Below the pieces are notes generated by a model. The model worked only from the letters and a program-made list of their open reading frames with translations. It was not told where the DNA came from and did no database searches. From NCBI GenBank assembly GCA_023433305.1, contig JAEZCZ010000052.1, positions 1 through 17,650 on the forward strand: a stretch of DNA of 17,650 nucleotides, written 5' to 3'. Positions 8,586 to 15,565 of the stretch are shown one piece after another. A program made the position numbers and the translations under genes. Origin of the DNA: Pseudomonadota bacterium. GTDB lineage: Bacteria > Pseudomonadota > Alphaproteobacteria > Sphingomonadales > Sphingomonadaceae. Numbering within the stretch: the first letter of the stretch is position 1; each line of letters starts with the position of its first letter.

Positions 8586-9872
8586 ATGGCCAGTGAAGTG
8601 AAAGTCCCCACGCTCGGGGAATCGGTGACCGAAGCGACGATCGGCGAATGGCTCAAGAAGCCTGGCGATCCGGTCAAGCTCGACGAGCCCATCGCCAGCC
8701 TCGAGACCGACAAGGTCGCGGTCGAGGTTCCCGCGCCGGTCGCCGGCGTCATGGGCGAACAAAAGGTCGCGGTCGGCGACACGGTCGAAGTTGGCGCGGT
8801 CATCGCGCTCATCGAAGACTCCTCGGCGGCCGGTGAGACGACGCAGGTCACGCCGCGTGAGGAGCCCCAGCCGGCCGACCAGAAGGCTCCCGCTGCTGCT
8901 ACTCCCGCTCCTGCCTCAGCGCCGGCCCCGGCCCCGTCGACCGCCGCGAGCGACGACAGCGCCACCACGCTCTCCCCCGCGGTGCGCCGCGCGGTGCTCG
9001 AGCACGGCGTCGACCCGTCGCAGATCAAGGGCACCGGCAAGGACGGCCGCCTCACCAAGGAAGACGTGCTCGCCGCCGCCAAGGCCAAGCAGGACAGCCC
9101 GGCCCCGTCGGTGTCCGAACCCGCCCCGGCGGCTACCCCGGCTCCTTCCGCCGCACCCTCCGCGAGCGGCGAGCGGCGCGAGGAGCGGGTCAAGATGACC
9201 CGCATGCGCCAGACCATCGCCAAGCGCCTCAAGGCGGCGCAGGAAGAAGCGGCGCTGCTCACCACCTTCAACGACGCGGACATGACCGCGGTGATCGAAG
9301 CGCGCGAAGCCTACAAGGATCTCTTCGCCAAGAAGCACGGCATCAAGCTCGGCTTCATGAGCTTTTTCGCCAAGGCCGCTTGCCTCGCGCTCAAGGACGT
9401 CCCCGCCGCCAACGCGTACATCGAGGGCGACGAGATCGTCTATCACGACTACGTCGACATTTCGGTCGCGGTCAGCGCGCCCAACGGCCTCGTCGTTCCC
9501 GTCGTCCGCAATGCCGACAAGATGAGCTTCGCCGAGATCGAGCAGGCGATCGCCAACTACGGCCAGAAGGCCAAGGACGGCACGCTGACCATGGAAGACA
9601 TGCGCGGCGGCACCTTCACGATCTCCAACGGCGGCGTGTTCGGCAGCCTGATGAGCACCCCGATCATCAACCCGCCGCAAAGCGCCGTGCTCGGCCTCCA
9701 CCGCATCGAGGACCGTCCGGTGGCGCGCAACGGCGAAGTCGTGATCCGTCCGATGATGTACCTCGCGCTGAGCTACGACCACCGCCTGATCGACGGCCGC
9801 GAGGCGGTCACCGCGCTCAAGATCATCAAGGACGCGATCGAGGACCCGATGCGGCTGCTGATCGACTTGTGA
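8586..9872 (+). CDS. sucB: 2-oxoglutarate dehydrogenase E2 component (dihydrolipoyllysine succinyltransferase)
   Basis: Core of the 2-oxoglutarate dehydrogenase complex; transfers succinyl groups from lipoyl-lysine to CoA. The 428-residue product has one lipoyl domain (about 2-78) with the lipoylated K43 in ETDKVAVEV. An Ala/Pro-rich flexible linker (about 80-118) and a peripheral subunit-binding domain (LSPAVRRAVLEHGVDPSQI ... GRLTKEDVL) follow. After a second Ala/Pro linker comes the catalytic domain ending in LSYDHRLIDGREAV with H399 and D403. One lipoyl domain and this length are typical of E2o rather than E2p. It begins 40 bases after sucA, behind a GGGGATGAG ribosome site, and encodes the scaffold for the neighbouring sucA and lpdA products. 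Confidence 0.97.
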   Translation: MASEVKVPTLGESVTEATIGEWLKKPGDPVKLDEPIASLETDKVAVEVPAPVAGVMGEQKVAVGDTVEVGAVIALIEDSSAAGETTQVTPREEPQPADQKAPAAATPAPASAPAPAPSTAASDDSATTLSPAVRRAVLEHGVDPSQIKGTGKDGRLTKEDVLAAAKAKQDSPAPSVSEPAPAATPAPSAAPSASGERREERVKMTRMRQTIAKRLKAAQEEAALLTTFNDADMTAVIEAREAYKDLFAKKHGIKLGFMSFFAKAACLALKDVPAANAYIEGDEIVYHDYVDISVAVSAPNGLVVPVVRNADKMSFAEIEQAIANYGQKAKDGTLTMEDMRGGTFTISNGGVFGSLMSTPIINPPQSAVLGLHRIEDRPVARNGEVVIRPMMYLALSYDHRLIDGREAVTALKIIKDAIEDPMRLLIDL

Positions 9873-9883
9873 GCTTTTGCCCT

Positions 9884-9897
9884 CCCCCTCGATCGGG
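9884..9897. repeat. GC-rich palindrome between sucB and lpdA
   Basis: The gap holds CCCCCTCGATCGGGGAC. The outer CCCC and GGGG can pair with a 6-base loop, and CGATCG is itself palindromic. A partial direct repeat, CGATGGGGAC, follows at 9919-9928 and includes the lpdA ribosome site GGGGA (9923-9927). It may be a weak RNA stem that adjusts expression within the operon. Confidence 0.35.
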
Positions 9898-9933
9898 GAC
9901 GCAAGTTCGTTGTAATCCCGATGGGGACTTGAG

Positions 9934-11334
9934 ATGGCTGAATACGACTACGACGTCCTGATCATCGGCGCCGGCCCCGGCGGATACGTCGCGGCGATCC
10001 GCGCGGCCCAACTCGGGCTCAAGACCGCGTGCGTCGAAAGCCGCGAGACGCTCGGCGGCACCTGCCTCAACGTCGGCTGCATTCCCTCCAAGGCGATGCT
10101 CCACGCCTCGGAGTATTTCGAGGCGGCCGCGGGCGGCGCGATGGCCAAGCTCGGCGTCGAGGTCAGCCCCAAGCTCAACCTCGAGGCGATGCAGGGCCAG
10201 CGGATCGACGCGGTCAAGCAGCTCACCGGCGGAATCGCCTTCCTGTTTAAGAAGAACAAGGTCACTTGGCTCAAGGGTTTCGCGAGCTTCGAGGACGCGC
10301 ACACCGTCAAGGTCGGGGATCAGACCGTTACCGCGAAGGAGGTGGTCATCGCCACCGGCTCCTCGGTGACCCAGTTGCCGGGGGTCGAGATCGACAACGC
10401 CAAGGGCGTGGTGATCGATTCCACCGGCGCGCTCGAGCTCTCGGCGGTGCCGAAGAGGATGGTCGTGATCGGCGGCGGCGTAATCGGGCTCGAGCTCGGC
10501 TCGGTCTGGCGCCGGCTCGGCGCCGAAGTGATCGTGGTCGAGTTCCTCGACGCGCTCCTCCCCGGCATGGACGGCGAGGTCCGCAAGGAAGCCGCCAAGC
10601 TGTTCAAGAAGCAGGGCATGGAGCTCAGGCTCTCGACCAAGGTTACCGGCGTCACGGTCAAGGGCAAGAAGGCCACGCTCACGCTCGAGCCCGCCCCCGG
10701 CGGCGATTGCGAGACGCTCGAGGCCGACTGTGTGCTGGTCTCGATCGGCCGCCGCCCGAACACCGAGGGTCTCGGTCTCGACAAGATCGGCCTCGAAGCG
10801 AACCAGCGCGGCCAGATCGAGGTCGACGGCGAGTTCCGCACCAAGGTCGACGGCGTGCGCGCGGTCGGCGACGTGATCCCCGGCCCGATGCTCGCCCACA
10901 AGGCCGAAGACGAGGGCATCGCCGTCGCCGAATGGCTCGCCGGCCAGACCGGCATCGTCAACCACGCGGTGATCCCGAGCGTCGTCTACACGATGCCCGA
11001 GATCGCCGGCGTCGGCCTTACCGAGGAGCAGGCGAAGGAAGCCGGCCACGAGGTCAAGGTCGGCAAGTTCCCGATGCTCGCCAACAGCCGTGCCAAGACC
11101 AACCACGAGCCCGACGGCTTCGTGAAGGTGGTGGCGGACGCCGAGACTGACCGCGTGCTCGGCGTGTGGATGATCGCCTCGGTCGCCGGCACGATGATCG
11201 CCCAGGCCGCGCAAGCGATGGAGTTCGGCGCCACCAGCGAGGACATCGCCTACACCTGCCACGCCCACCCGACGCATTCCGAAGCGCTCAAGGAAGCGGC
11301 GATGGCGGTGCAGGGCAAGCCGATCCATATCTGA
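9934..11334 (+). CDS. lpdA: Dihydrolipoyl dehydrogenase (E3)
   Basis: FAD-dependent E3 that reoxidises dihydrolipoamide and reduces NAD, serving the 2-oxoglutarate dehydrogenase complex and possibly other lipoyl complexes. The 466-residue product has the N-terminal FAD motif GAGPGG (12-17), the redox disulfide C44/C49 in GGTCLNVGCIPSK, a central NAD motif GGGVIGLELG, the second FAD motif VRAVGDVIPGPMLAHKA, and the C-terminal active-site HPTHSE (H445, E450) contributed across the dimer. Everything needed for activity is present. It starts 61 bases after sucB with GGGGA 6 bases before the ATG, and its TGA overlaps a possible but less likely start of the following gene. Confidence 0.97.
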   Translation: MAEYDYDVLIIGAGPGGYVAAIRAAQLGLKTACVESRETLGGTCLNVGCIPSKAMLHASEYFEAAAGGAMAKLGVEVSPKLNLEAMQGQRIDAVKQLTGGIAFLFKKNKVTWLKGFASFEDAHTVKVGDQTVTAKEVVIATGSSVTQLPGVEIDNAKGVVIDSTGALELSAVPKRMVVIGGGVIGLELGSVWRRLGAEVIVVEFLDALLPGMDGEVRKEAAKLFKKQGMELRLSTKVTGVTVKGKKATLTLEPAPGGDCETLEADCVLVSIGRRPNTEGLGLDKIGLEANQRGQIEVDGEFRTKVDGVRAVGDVIPGPMLAHKAEDEGIAVAEWLAGQTGIVNHAVIPSVVYTMPEIAGVGLTEEQAKEAGHEVKVGKFPMLANSRAKTNHEPDGFVKVVADAETDRVLGVWMIASVAGTMIAQAAQAMEFGATSEDIAYTCHAHPTHSEALKEAAMAVQGKPIHI

Positions 11335-11341
11335 TGACCAC

Positions 11342-11360
11342 CCCCTCGCCTAGCGAGGGG
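11342..11360. repeat. Palindromic element between lpdA and the PhzF-like gene
   Basis: CCCCTCGC and GCGAGGGG are perfect 8-base arms separated by CTA. It lies 8 bases after the lpdA stop. It has no T tract, so it may act as a transcript-stabilising stem, a weak terminator or a short dispersed repeat. The same CCCCTC / GAGGGG style recurs at 14874 and 14938. Confidence 0.55.
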
Positions 11361-11375
11361 CAACCTGGTGAGGCC

Positions 11376-12215
11376 ATGAGCAGACGGTTCCAGCTCGTCG
11401 ACGTGTTCGCCGGCGAGCGCTTCAAGGGCAACCCGGTGGCAGTGGTCGCCGGTGGCGGCGATCTCTCCGCGGAGGAGATGCTCGACATCGCCCGCTGGCT
11501 CAACCTGTCGGAGACGGCCTTCCTGCTGCCGCCGACCGACCCGGCGGCCGACTACCGCGTGCGCATCTTCACGCTCGACCGCGAGCTGCCCTTCGCCGGA
11601 CACCCGACGCTCGGCACCTGCCACGCCTGGCTGGCCGACGGCGGCAAGCCGAAGGGCGAGGCGGTCGTGCAGCAATGCGAAGCCGGGCTGGTCCCCGTCC
11701 GGCGGACCGAGTCCGGCCTCGCCTTCGCGGCACCGCCGCTGCTCCGGTCGGGCCCGGTCGACGATGCCGATCTGGATCACGCGCTCGGGGTCCTGGGCAT
11801 CGACCGCTCGGCAGTGGTCGAGGCGCGCTGGGTCGACAACGGGCCCGGCTGGCTCGGGCTGCTGCTGCACTCGGCCGCAGCGGTCCTCGCGCTCCGCCCG
11901 CTCGGCTCCTGGCCGGAGCGCGTCGACATCGGCGTGGTCGGCGCGCATCCGCCCGGGAGCGCGGTCGACTGGGAGCTGCGGGCGATCTTCAGCGACCAGC
12001 ACCGCCGGCTGGTCGAGGATCCGATCACCGGCAGCCTCAACGCTTCGGTCGCGCAGTGGCTGATCGGCTCGGGGCGCGCCGGGGTGCGCTACACCGCGGC
12101 CCAGGGGACGGCGATCGGCCGCGTCGGCCGCATCGCCGTCGAGCAGGATCCGGCCGGCACGATCTGGATCGGCGGCAACACCGAAACGCTGTTCTCCGGC
12201 CAGGCCGGCTTCTGA
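11376..12215 (+). CDS. PhzF family isomerase-like protein
   Basis: Member of the PhzF / diaminopimelate-epimerase fold family, enzymes that shift double bonds or isomerise small metabolites. The true substrate here is unknown; there are no phenazine genes nearby. The 279-residue product begins FQLVDVFAGERFKGNPVAVV, has the SETAFL motif with the conserved catalytic-type glutamate, FTLDRELPFAGHPTLG in the first half and EDPITGSLNASVAQWL in the second, the usual duplicated-fold landmarks. The ATG at 11376 is chosen because it gives the standard family start. An in-frame ATG at 11334 that overlaps the lpdA stop would add 14 residues read straight through the palindrome at 11342-11360. It sits 41 bases after lpdA and 10 bases before the VOC gene. 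Confidence 0.92.
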   Translation: MSRRFQLVDVFAGERFKGNPVAVVAGGGDLSAEEMLDIARWLNLSETAFLLPPTDPAADYRVRIFTLDRELPFAGHPTLGTCHAWLADGGKPKGEAVVQQCEAGLVPVRRTESGLAFAAPPLLRSGPVDDADLDHALGVLGIDRSAVVEARWVDNGPGWLGLLLHSAAAVLALRPLGSWPERVDIGVVGAHPPGSAVDWELRAIFSDQHRRLVEDPITGSLNASVAQWLIGSGRAGVRYTAAQGTAIGRVGRIAVEQDPAGTIWIGGNTETLFSGQAGF

Positions 12216-12225
12216 GGCAACGGCG

Positions 12226-12648
12226 ATGACCCTCCGCCCCTTCCACCTCGCCTTCCCGGTCCACGACCTCGACGCCGCCCGCGCGTTCTGGGGCGGCGTC
12301 ATCGGCTGTCCCGAAGGCCGCAGCAGCGCGGAATGGATCGACTTCGACTTCTACGGCCACCAGATCGTCGCCCATCTCGCGCCCGATGCCGCTCCCGCCG
12401 CGTCGAGCAATGCGGTCGACGGCCACGACGTGCCCGTCCCGCACTTCGGCATCGTCCTCACGCTCGAGGACTGGCAGGCCCTCGCCGACCGCCTCACAGC
12501 CGCCGGCACCGAGTTCATCATCGAGCCGCACATCCGCTTCCAGGGCCAGCCGGGCGAGCAGGCCACGATGTTCTTCCGCGACCCGAGCGGCAACGCCATC
12601 GAGATGAAGGCTTTCGCCGACTTGGGCCAGTTGTTCGCGCGCGAGTAG
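12226..12648 (+). CDS. VOC family protein (glyoxalase/dioxygenase fold)
   Basis: A 140-residue vicinal-oxygen-chelate protein. It opens with RPFHLAFPVHDLDAARAFW (first beta-alpha unit, H7), has VPHFGIVL with H73 at the start of the second unit, and ends with FFRDPSGNAIEMKAF with E126. H7, H73 and E126 are positioned like the metal ligands of VOC enzymes, so a divalent-metal enzyme is likely. The substrate cannot be told from sequence; glyoxalase-, dioxygenase- and fosfomycin-resistance-like enzymes share this fold. TGAGG at 12213-12217 sits 8 bases before the ATG and overlaps the stop of the PhzF-like gene, so the two are almost certainly co-transcribed. Confidence 0.9.
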   Translation: MTLRPFHLAFPVHDLDAARAFWGGVIGCPEGRSSAEWIDFDFYGHQIVAHLAPDAAPAASSNAVDGHDVPVPHFGIVLTLEDWQALADRLTAAGTEFIIEPHIRFQGQPGEQATMFFRDPSGNAIEMKAFADLGQLFARE

Positions 12649-12666
12649 CTCTCCGCGCCATACCCT

Positions 12667-12704
12667 CGTCATCCCGGCGCAAGCCGGGGGCGCGGCAATT
12701 CAGG
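12667..12704. repeat. Intergenic palindromic repeat (family member 1)
   Basis: Begins CGTCATCCCGGCGCAAGCC and continues to GCGCGGCAATTCAG. The core CCCGGC (12673-12678) and GCCGGG (12683-12688) form a stem closed by a GCAA loop. The CGTCAT start, the CCCGGCGCA / GCCGGGG core and the CGCGGCAAT-CAG end also occur at 15758-15804, so the two are copies of one family. The 129-base gap holding it has no other visible feature. Confidence 0.7.
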
Positions 12705-12777
12705 GGCGGCGACACGCCACGCTCCGCACCGTCTCCCCCCGCTCGCCATCGCGAACGAACCGCGCTAATCCCGCCCC

Positions 12778-13464
12778 ATGCCCAGCCCCCGCCTCATGCA
12801 ACGCTTCGCGCGCTGGCACATCTGGCTCGGCTGGGTCGTCGCGCTGCCGATCCTGATGTGGGTGATCACCGGCCTCGTCATGGTCGCGCGCCCGATCGAG
12901 CAGGTTCGCGGCGAGCACCTCCACGCCGCGTCCGCCCCGATCGACCCGGCGCAAGTCGTGTTCCCGCCGCGTATCGGCGAGCCGATCCGCGAGGCGCGGC
13001 TGGTGCCCCATCCCGACGGGCCGCAGTGGGTCGTCACCGCGGCGGACGGCAATCGCTGGCGCTATTCGGCGGTCCACGGCACCGCCACCCCGCCGGTCGT
13101 CGAGGACGAGGCGCGCCGCATCGCCCGCGCCGCCTATTCCGGCGAGGCCGCTCTCGAAGCGGCCGCCTACTTCGCCCCCGGCGAGGCGCCGCTCGAAGCC
13201 CGCGCGTCGGGCGCCGTCTGGCAGGCGCGCTTCGCCGACGGCGTCCACCTCTACGTCGACGACGCGACGGGCGAGGTGCTGGCCCTACGCACCGGCGGCT
13301 GGCGGCTCTACGATTTCATGTGGGGCCTCCACATCATGGACCCGCAGACGCGCGAGGACACGCAGAACGTCTTCGTCATCGCCTTCGCCGTGGCCACGCT
13401 GATCGGCGCCGCGCTCGGCTCGATCCTGCTGTTCCGCCGCCGCAAGGCGCGCGTCCGGGCATGA
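12778..13464 (+). CDS. PepSY domain-containing membrane protein
   Basis: A 228-residue protein with an N-terminal membrane helix (about 13-37, in WHIWLGWVVALPILMWVITG), a periplasmic-type region, and a C-terminal helix (about 197-220) ending in a basic RRRKARVRA tail. The middle part has the pattern of PepSY-associated membrane proteins: VEDEARRIARAAY, then a WQARFADGVHLYVDDATGEV strand unit and GWRLYDFMWGLHIMD. Such proteins are often linked to iron uptake or to flavin/heme reductase-like systems, but no such partner is adjacent, so the role is unknown. The ATG at 12778 lacks a clear ribosome site; an ATG at 12796 is possible. Its TGA overlaps the ATG of the next gene (ATGA), implying coupled translation. 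Confidence 0.85.
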   Translation: MPSPRLMQRFARWHIWLGWVVALPILMWVITGLVMVARPIEQVRGEHLHAASAPIDPAQVVFPPRIGEPIREARLVPHPDGPQWVVTAADGNRWRYSAVHGTATPPVVEDEARRIARAAYSGEAALEAAAYFAPGEAPLEARASGAVWQARFADGVHLYVDDATGEVLALRTGGWRLYDFMWGLHIMDPQTREDTQNVFVIAFAVATLIGAALGSILLFRRRKARVRA

Positions 13465-14090
13465 CGGCAATCGCCATCACCCCCGCGCTCGCGCCGCTGC
13501 TCGAGCTGGGCGGCACCGCCGTGTTCGCGCTGAGCGGCGCGCTCGTCGCCGCGCGGCTCAAGCAGACCTTCGTCACGGTCTCGTTCTTCGCGCTGCTCAC
13601 CGGCGTCGGCGGCGGCTCGGTGCGCGACGTGCTGATCGGGGTCCCCGCGTTCTGGCTGCACGATCCCTGGGTCGCGCCCGTCATCCTCGCCACCGCGGTC
13701 ATCGCCTGGTTCACGCCGCGTCGATGGTGGGAGGGGCAGTTGCTCGAATGGGCCGACGCGGCCGGCCTCGGCGCTTTCGCGGTGCTCGGCACGGCCAAGG
13801 CGCTCGCATTCGGCGTCGCGCCGCTGCCGGCGATGGTGCTCGGCGTCGTCACCGGCTGCGTCGGCGGCATCATCCGCGACGTCATCGCCGGCGTGCCGTC
13901 GATCCTGATGCGGCCCGAGCTTTACGTCACCGCGGCCGCGCTCGCCGCCGCGGTCTATGCCACCGGCGAGGCGCTGGGCCTCCCGCGCATGCCGACGATG
14001 ATCGCCGCCTCGCTCGCCGGCTTCGGCCTGCGCGGCGCCGCCATGATCTGGCACATCGAGCTGCCCGGCTATTCGCGCGAGCGTAAGTAG
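13461..14090 (+). CDS. TRIC / YadS-type membrane protein (UPF0126 family)
   Basis: A 209-residue polytopic membrane protein with about seven hydrophobic segments and an internal duplication: each half has a glycine-rich segment followed by RDVL or RDVI (GVGGGSVRDVLIGVP and GCVGGIIRDVIAGVP), and the second continues SILMRPELYVTAA. This is the hallmark of the bacterial TRIC (trimeric intracellular cation channel-like) / YadS family. Members studied in prokaryotes form trimeric cation-permeable channels; some have been linked to glycine transport, so the substrate is not settled. It overlaps the PepSY gene by four bases and ends ahead of a stem-loop shared with the convergent minus-strand gene. 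Confidence 0.92.
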   Translation: MTAIAITPALAPLLELGGTAVFALSGALVAARLKQTFVTVSFFALLTGVGGGSVRDVLIGVPAFWLHDPWVAPVILATAVIAWFTPRRWWEGQLLEWADAAGLGAFAVLGTAKALAFGVAPLPAMVLGVVTGCVGGIIRDVIAGVPSILMRPELYVTAAALAAAVYATGEALGLPRMPTMIAASLAGFGLRGAAMIWHIELPGYSRERK

Positions 14091-14091
14091 A

Positions 14092-14119
14092 ATCCTCCCC
14101 GAGCTTGTCCCGGGAGGAT
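14092..14119. terminator. Stem-loop between convergent genes, probable bidirectional terminator
   Basis: ATCCTCCC (14092-14099) and GGGAGGAT (14112-14119) are perfect 8-base arms with a 12-base loop. The element lies between the stop of the TRIC-type gene (14090) and the stop of the convergent minus-strand gene (14122). Position and symmetry suggest termination on both strands, though no strong T tract is present. It may also be a dispersed repeat used as a terminator. Confidence 0.5.
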
Positions 14120-14121
14120 CG

Positions 14122-14781
14122 CTAGCCGCCCAAGTCCGCGTCGATATCGCCGCCCACGCCCTGCTGTCGCTCGCGCGCGCGGCTGTAGGCGTCGTCGCTC
14201 CACTGCCCGTCCTCGACGCGCTCGGCCGGCGCGGTGCCCTGCCCGTAGCCGTAAGTGCCGAGGTCCATGTCGCTGACGCGCCCGTCGTTGTCGATCGCGC
14301 ACGACCACGGCGCGCCGTTCTCCAGCTCGCCCGAGACGCGCCACCCCTCGGCGGTCCGCGTCGCGCTGTCGACGCTGCCCACGCGATCAGCCCCGCGCTC
14401 GGCTTCGTCCACGCAGATGTCGACCGCGTTGTCGATCCCACGGCTGTCGCGGCGCTGGTAGTCTCCGGGCGTGCGATAGCCGTAGTCGTCGCGGCGCGGA
14501 TAGCGGTCCTCGTAGCGTTCGCGCCGGTCCTTGGCCGCGCCCGCGATCGCCGCGATCGCGCCGATCACCAGCACTCCGGCCACCACGTCGCCGGCATCGA
14601 TCCGGTCGCGGTGCCGATACCAGCTCCGCCGGCGGCTGCGCTCGGCGTTCCAGCCGTCGCCGTCGAACGCCTTGGCGGCGACCGGCTTGGGCAGTTCGAC
14701 CGCCGCGGCGGGGGTCGCGAGCAAAGAAATGGCCGCGGCGACGGCGGTCGCGGCGGCCCATGCATTGGTTTTCAAAGCCAT
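14122..14781 (-). CDS. Secreted protein of unknown function, paralog A (219 aa)
   Basis: Function not recognised. It has a clear Sec signal peptide (about 1-27, cleavage after ATPAAA), a basic stretch (RSRRRSWYRHRDR), then a Gly/Ala-rich hydrophobic segment at 61-83 (IDAGDVVAGVLVIGAIAA...). An Arg/Tyr/Asp-rich region follows, and a C-terminal domain contains DICVDEAERGA and later WSCAIDNDGRV, giving one cysteine pair that could form a disulfide in the periplasm. The same design is found in the neighbouring gene at 14967-15545: the hydrophobic segments match at 16 of 23 positions and both cysteine motifs are kept, so the two arose by duplication. The glycine/alanine segment resembles envelope glycine-zipper regions. 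GAGGAA at 14791-14796 is the ribosome site, directly behind a strong hairpin. Confidence 0.85.
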   Translation of the reverse strand: MALKTNAWAAATAVAAAISLLATPAAAVELPKPVAAKAFDGDGWNAERSRRRSWYRHRDRIDAGDVVAGVLVIGAIAAIAGAAKDRRERYEDRYPRRDDYGYRTPGDYQRRDSRGIDNAVDICVDEAERGADRVGSVDSATRTAEGWRVSGELENGAPWSCAIDNDGRVSDMDLGTYGYGQGTAPAERVEDGQWSDDAYSRARERQQGVGGDIDADLGG

Positions 14782-14799
14782 GACGGCATTTCCTCGGGC

Positions 14800-14820
14800 G
14801 AAGCGGCGCAGCGCCGCTTC
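14800..14820 (-). promoter_or_regulatory. Leader hairpin ahead of secreted paralog A
   Basis: GAAGCGGCGC and GCGCCGCTTC flank a single base; as RNA it would form at least 9 bp with a three-base loop. It ends 18 bases upstream of the ATG, abutting the ribosome site. It could control translation or mRNA stability, or be the end of the transcript from the upstream paralog. Confidence 0.5.
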
Positions 14821-14873
14821 TCATGCCCTGCGATTAAACGCTCCAGGCTTGCGACAGGCTGAACCGTCAGCCT

Positions 14874-14895
14874 CCCCTCCCGCTTGCGGGAGGGG
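14874..14895. repeat. Perfect 22-base palindrome, left half of a composite repeat
   Basis: CCCCTCCCGC and GCGGGAGGGG are perfect 10-base arms around TT. It is followed by GGGGGTCGG. Together with the palindrome at 14938-14959 it fills the space between the two secreted paralogs. It resembles GGGAGGGG-type intergenic repeats common in GC-rich alphaproteobacteria. Confidence 0.7.
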
Positions 14896-14937
14896 CCGGG
14901 GGTCGGCCGGACTGGAAGGTGACAAACCCACCCCTAC

Positions 14938-14959
14938 CCCCTCCCGCGTACGGGAGGGG
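14938..14959. repeat. Palindrome, right half of a composite repeat
   Basis: CCCCTCCCG and CGGGAGGGG are perfect 9-base arms around CGTA. It is preceded by CCCACCCCTACC, roughly complementary to the GGGGGTCGG that follows the left palindrome, so the two hairpins lie in mirrored orientation. It ends 7 bases before the stop codon of the minus-strand gene at 14967-15545 and could serve as its terminator. Confidence 0.68.
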
Positions 14960-14966
14960 AACCCAG

Positions 14967-15545
14967 TCAAAGCCCGCGGATACCGCTGTAATCGAGGTCG
15001 ACGACCCGGCCGTAGCGCACCTTGCAGGTGAACTTGCCCGCATCGTAGCCGCTGTAACGGTTGTTCCAGCCGCGGTAGTCGTTGTTCCAGCCACGGCGCC
15101 AGTCGCGGTTGTTGGTGTTGACCGCGATGCGGCCCTTCACCGTGTAACCGTCGCGCTTGCGGTCGATGTTGCGGATGTCGGTCACCTTGGCGTTGCCGCC
15201 GCGATACGAATAGCGGCTCGCATTGCGCTCGGCCGCATAGACGCACTGCTCGACGGCCTGGCGCGAGCTGCCCGCGCGGTCGTAGTAGCCGCGGTCGTAG
15301 CCGTAACCCCGGTCGTAGCCGCGGCCTTCGTAAACGTAACCGTCGTCGTAGCCGCGGTTGCGGCCGGCGGCCGAGGCCACCGCGGCGATCCCGCCGATGA
15401 TCAGCGCGCCGGCGATCACGTCGCCAACGTCGATGCCGTCGCCGCGATCGCGGTCGCGCCACTGCGCCTGTGCCGGAGCGGCCGAGCCCATCGCCATCGC
15501 GCCAGCCGCGACAGCACCGACTAGGCCTTTGGTAATGGTCTTCAT
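14967..15545 (-). CDS. Secreted protein of unknown function, paralog B (192 aa)
   Basis: Function not recognised. It starts with a signal peptide (about 1-27, ending SAAPAQA), followed by a short charged stretch and a hydrophobic Gly/Ala-rich segment at 38-60 (IDVGDVIAGALIIGGIAA...). Then comes a low-complexity Tyr/Gly/Asp/Arg region with repeated YDRGY units, and a C-terminal domain with EQCVYAAERNA and FTCKVRYGRVVDLDYSG. The two cysteines and the hydrophobic segment align with the neighbour at 14122-14781, which makes them tandem paralogs. Likely exported to the periplasm or outer surface. AGGA at 15553-15556 is 7 bases before the ATG, directly behind a GC hairpin. It lies downstream of the peptidase gene on the same strand, but the 320-base gap suggests its own promoter. 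Confidence 0.86.
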   Translation of the reverse strand: MKTITKGLVGAVAAGAMAMGSAAPAQAQWRDRDRGDGIDVGDVIAGALIIGGIAAVASAAGRNRGYDDGYVYEGRGYDRGYGYDRGYYDRAGSSRQAVEQCVYAAERNASRYSYRGGNAKVTDIRNIDRKRDGYTVKGRIAVNTNNRDWRRGWNNDYRGWNNRYSGYDAGKFTCKVRYGRVVDLDYSGIRGL

Positions 15546-15565
15546 CTCTCGGTCCTTTCGACTCT

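Noticed and set aside
9826..11328. 500-codon minus-strand open frame opposite lpdA
   Set aside because: Antisense shadow of a well-defined gene; Asp/His/Gly/Leu-rich translation without motifs.
12518..12715. 65-codon minus-strand frame downstream of the VOC gene
   Set aside because: Part is the reverse translation of the repeat at 12667-12704 and the rest is antisense to the VOC gene.
14821..15462. 213-codon minus-strand Arg-rich frame spanning paralog B and the composite palindrome
   Set aside because: Out-of-frame shadow of paralog B with no signal peptide or domain.
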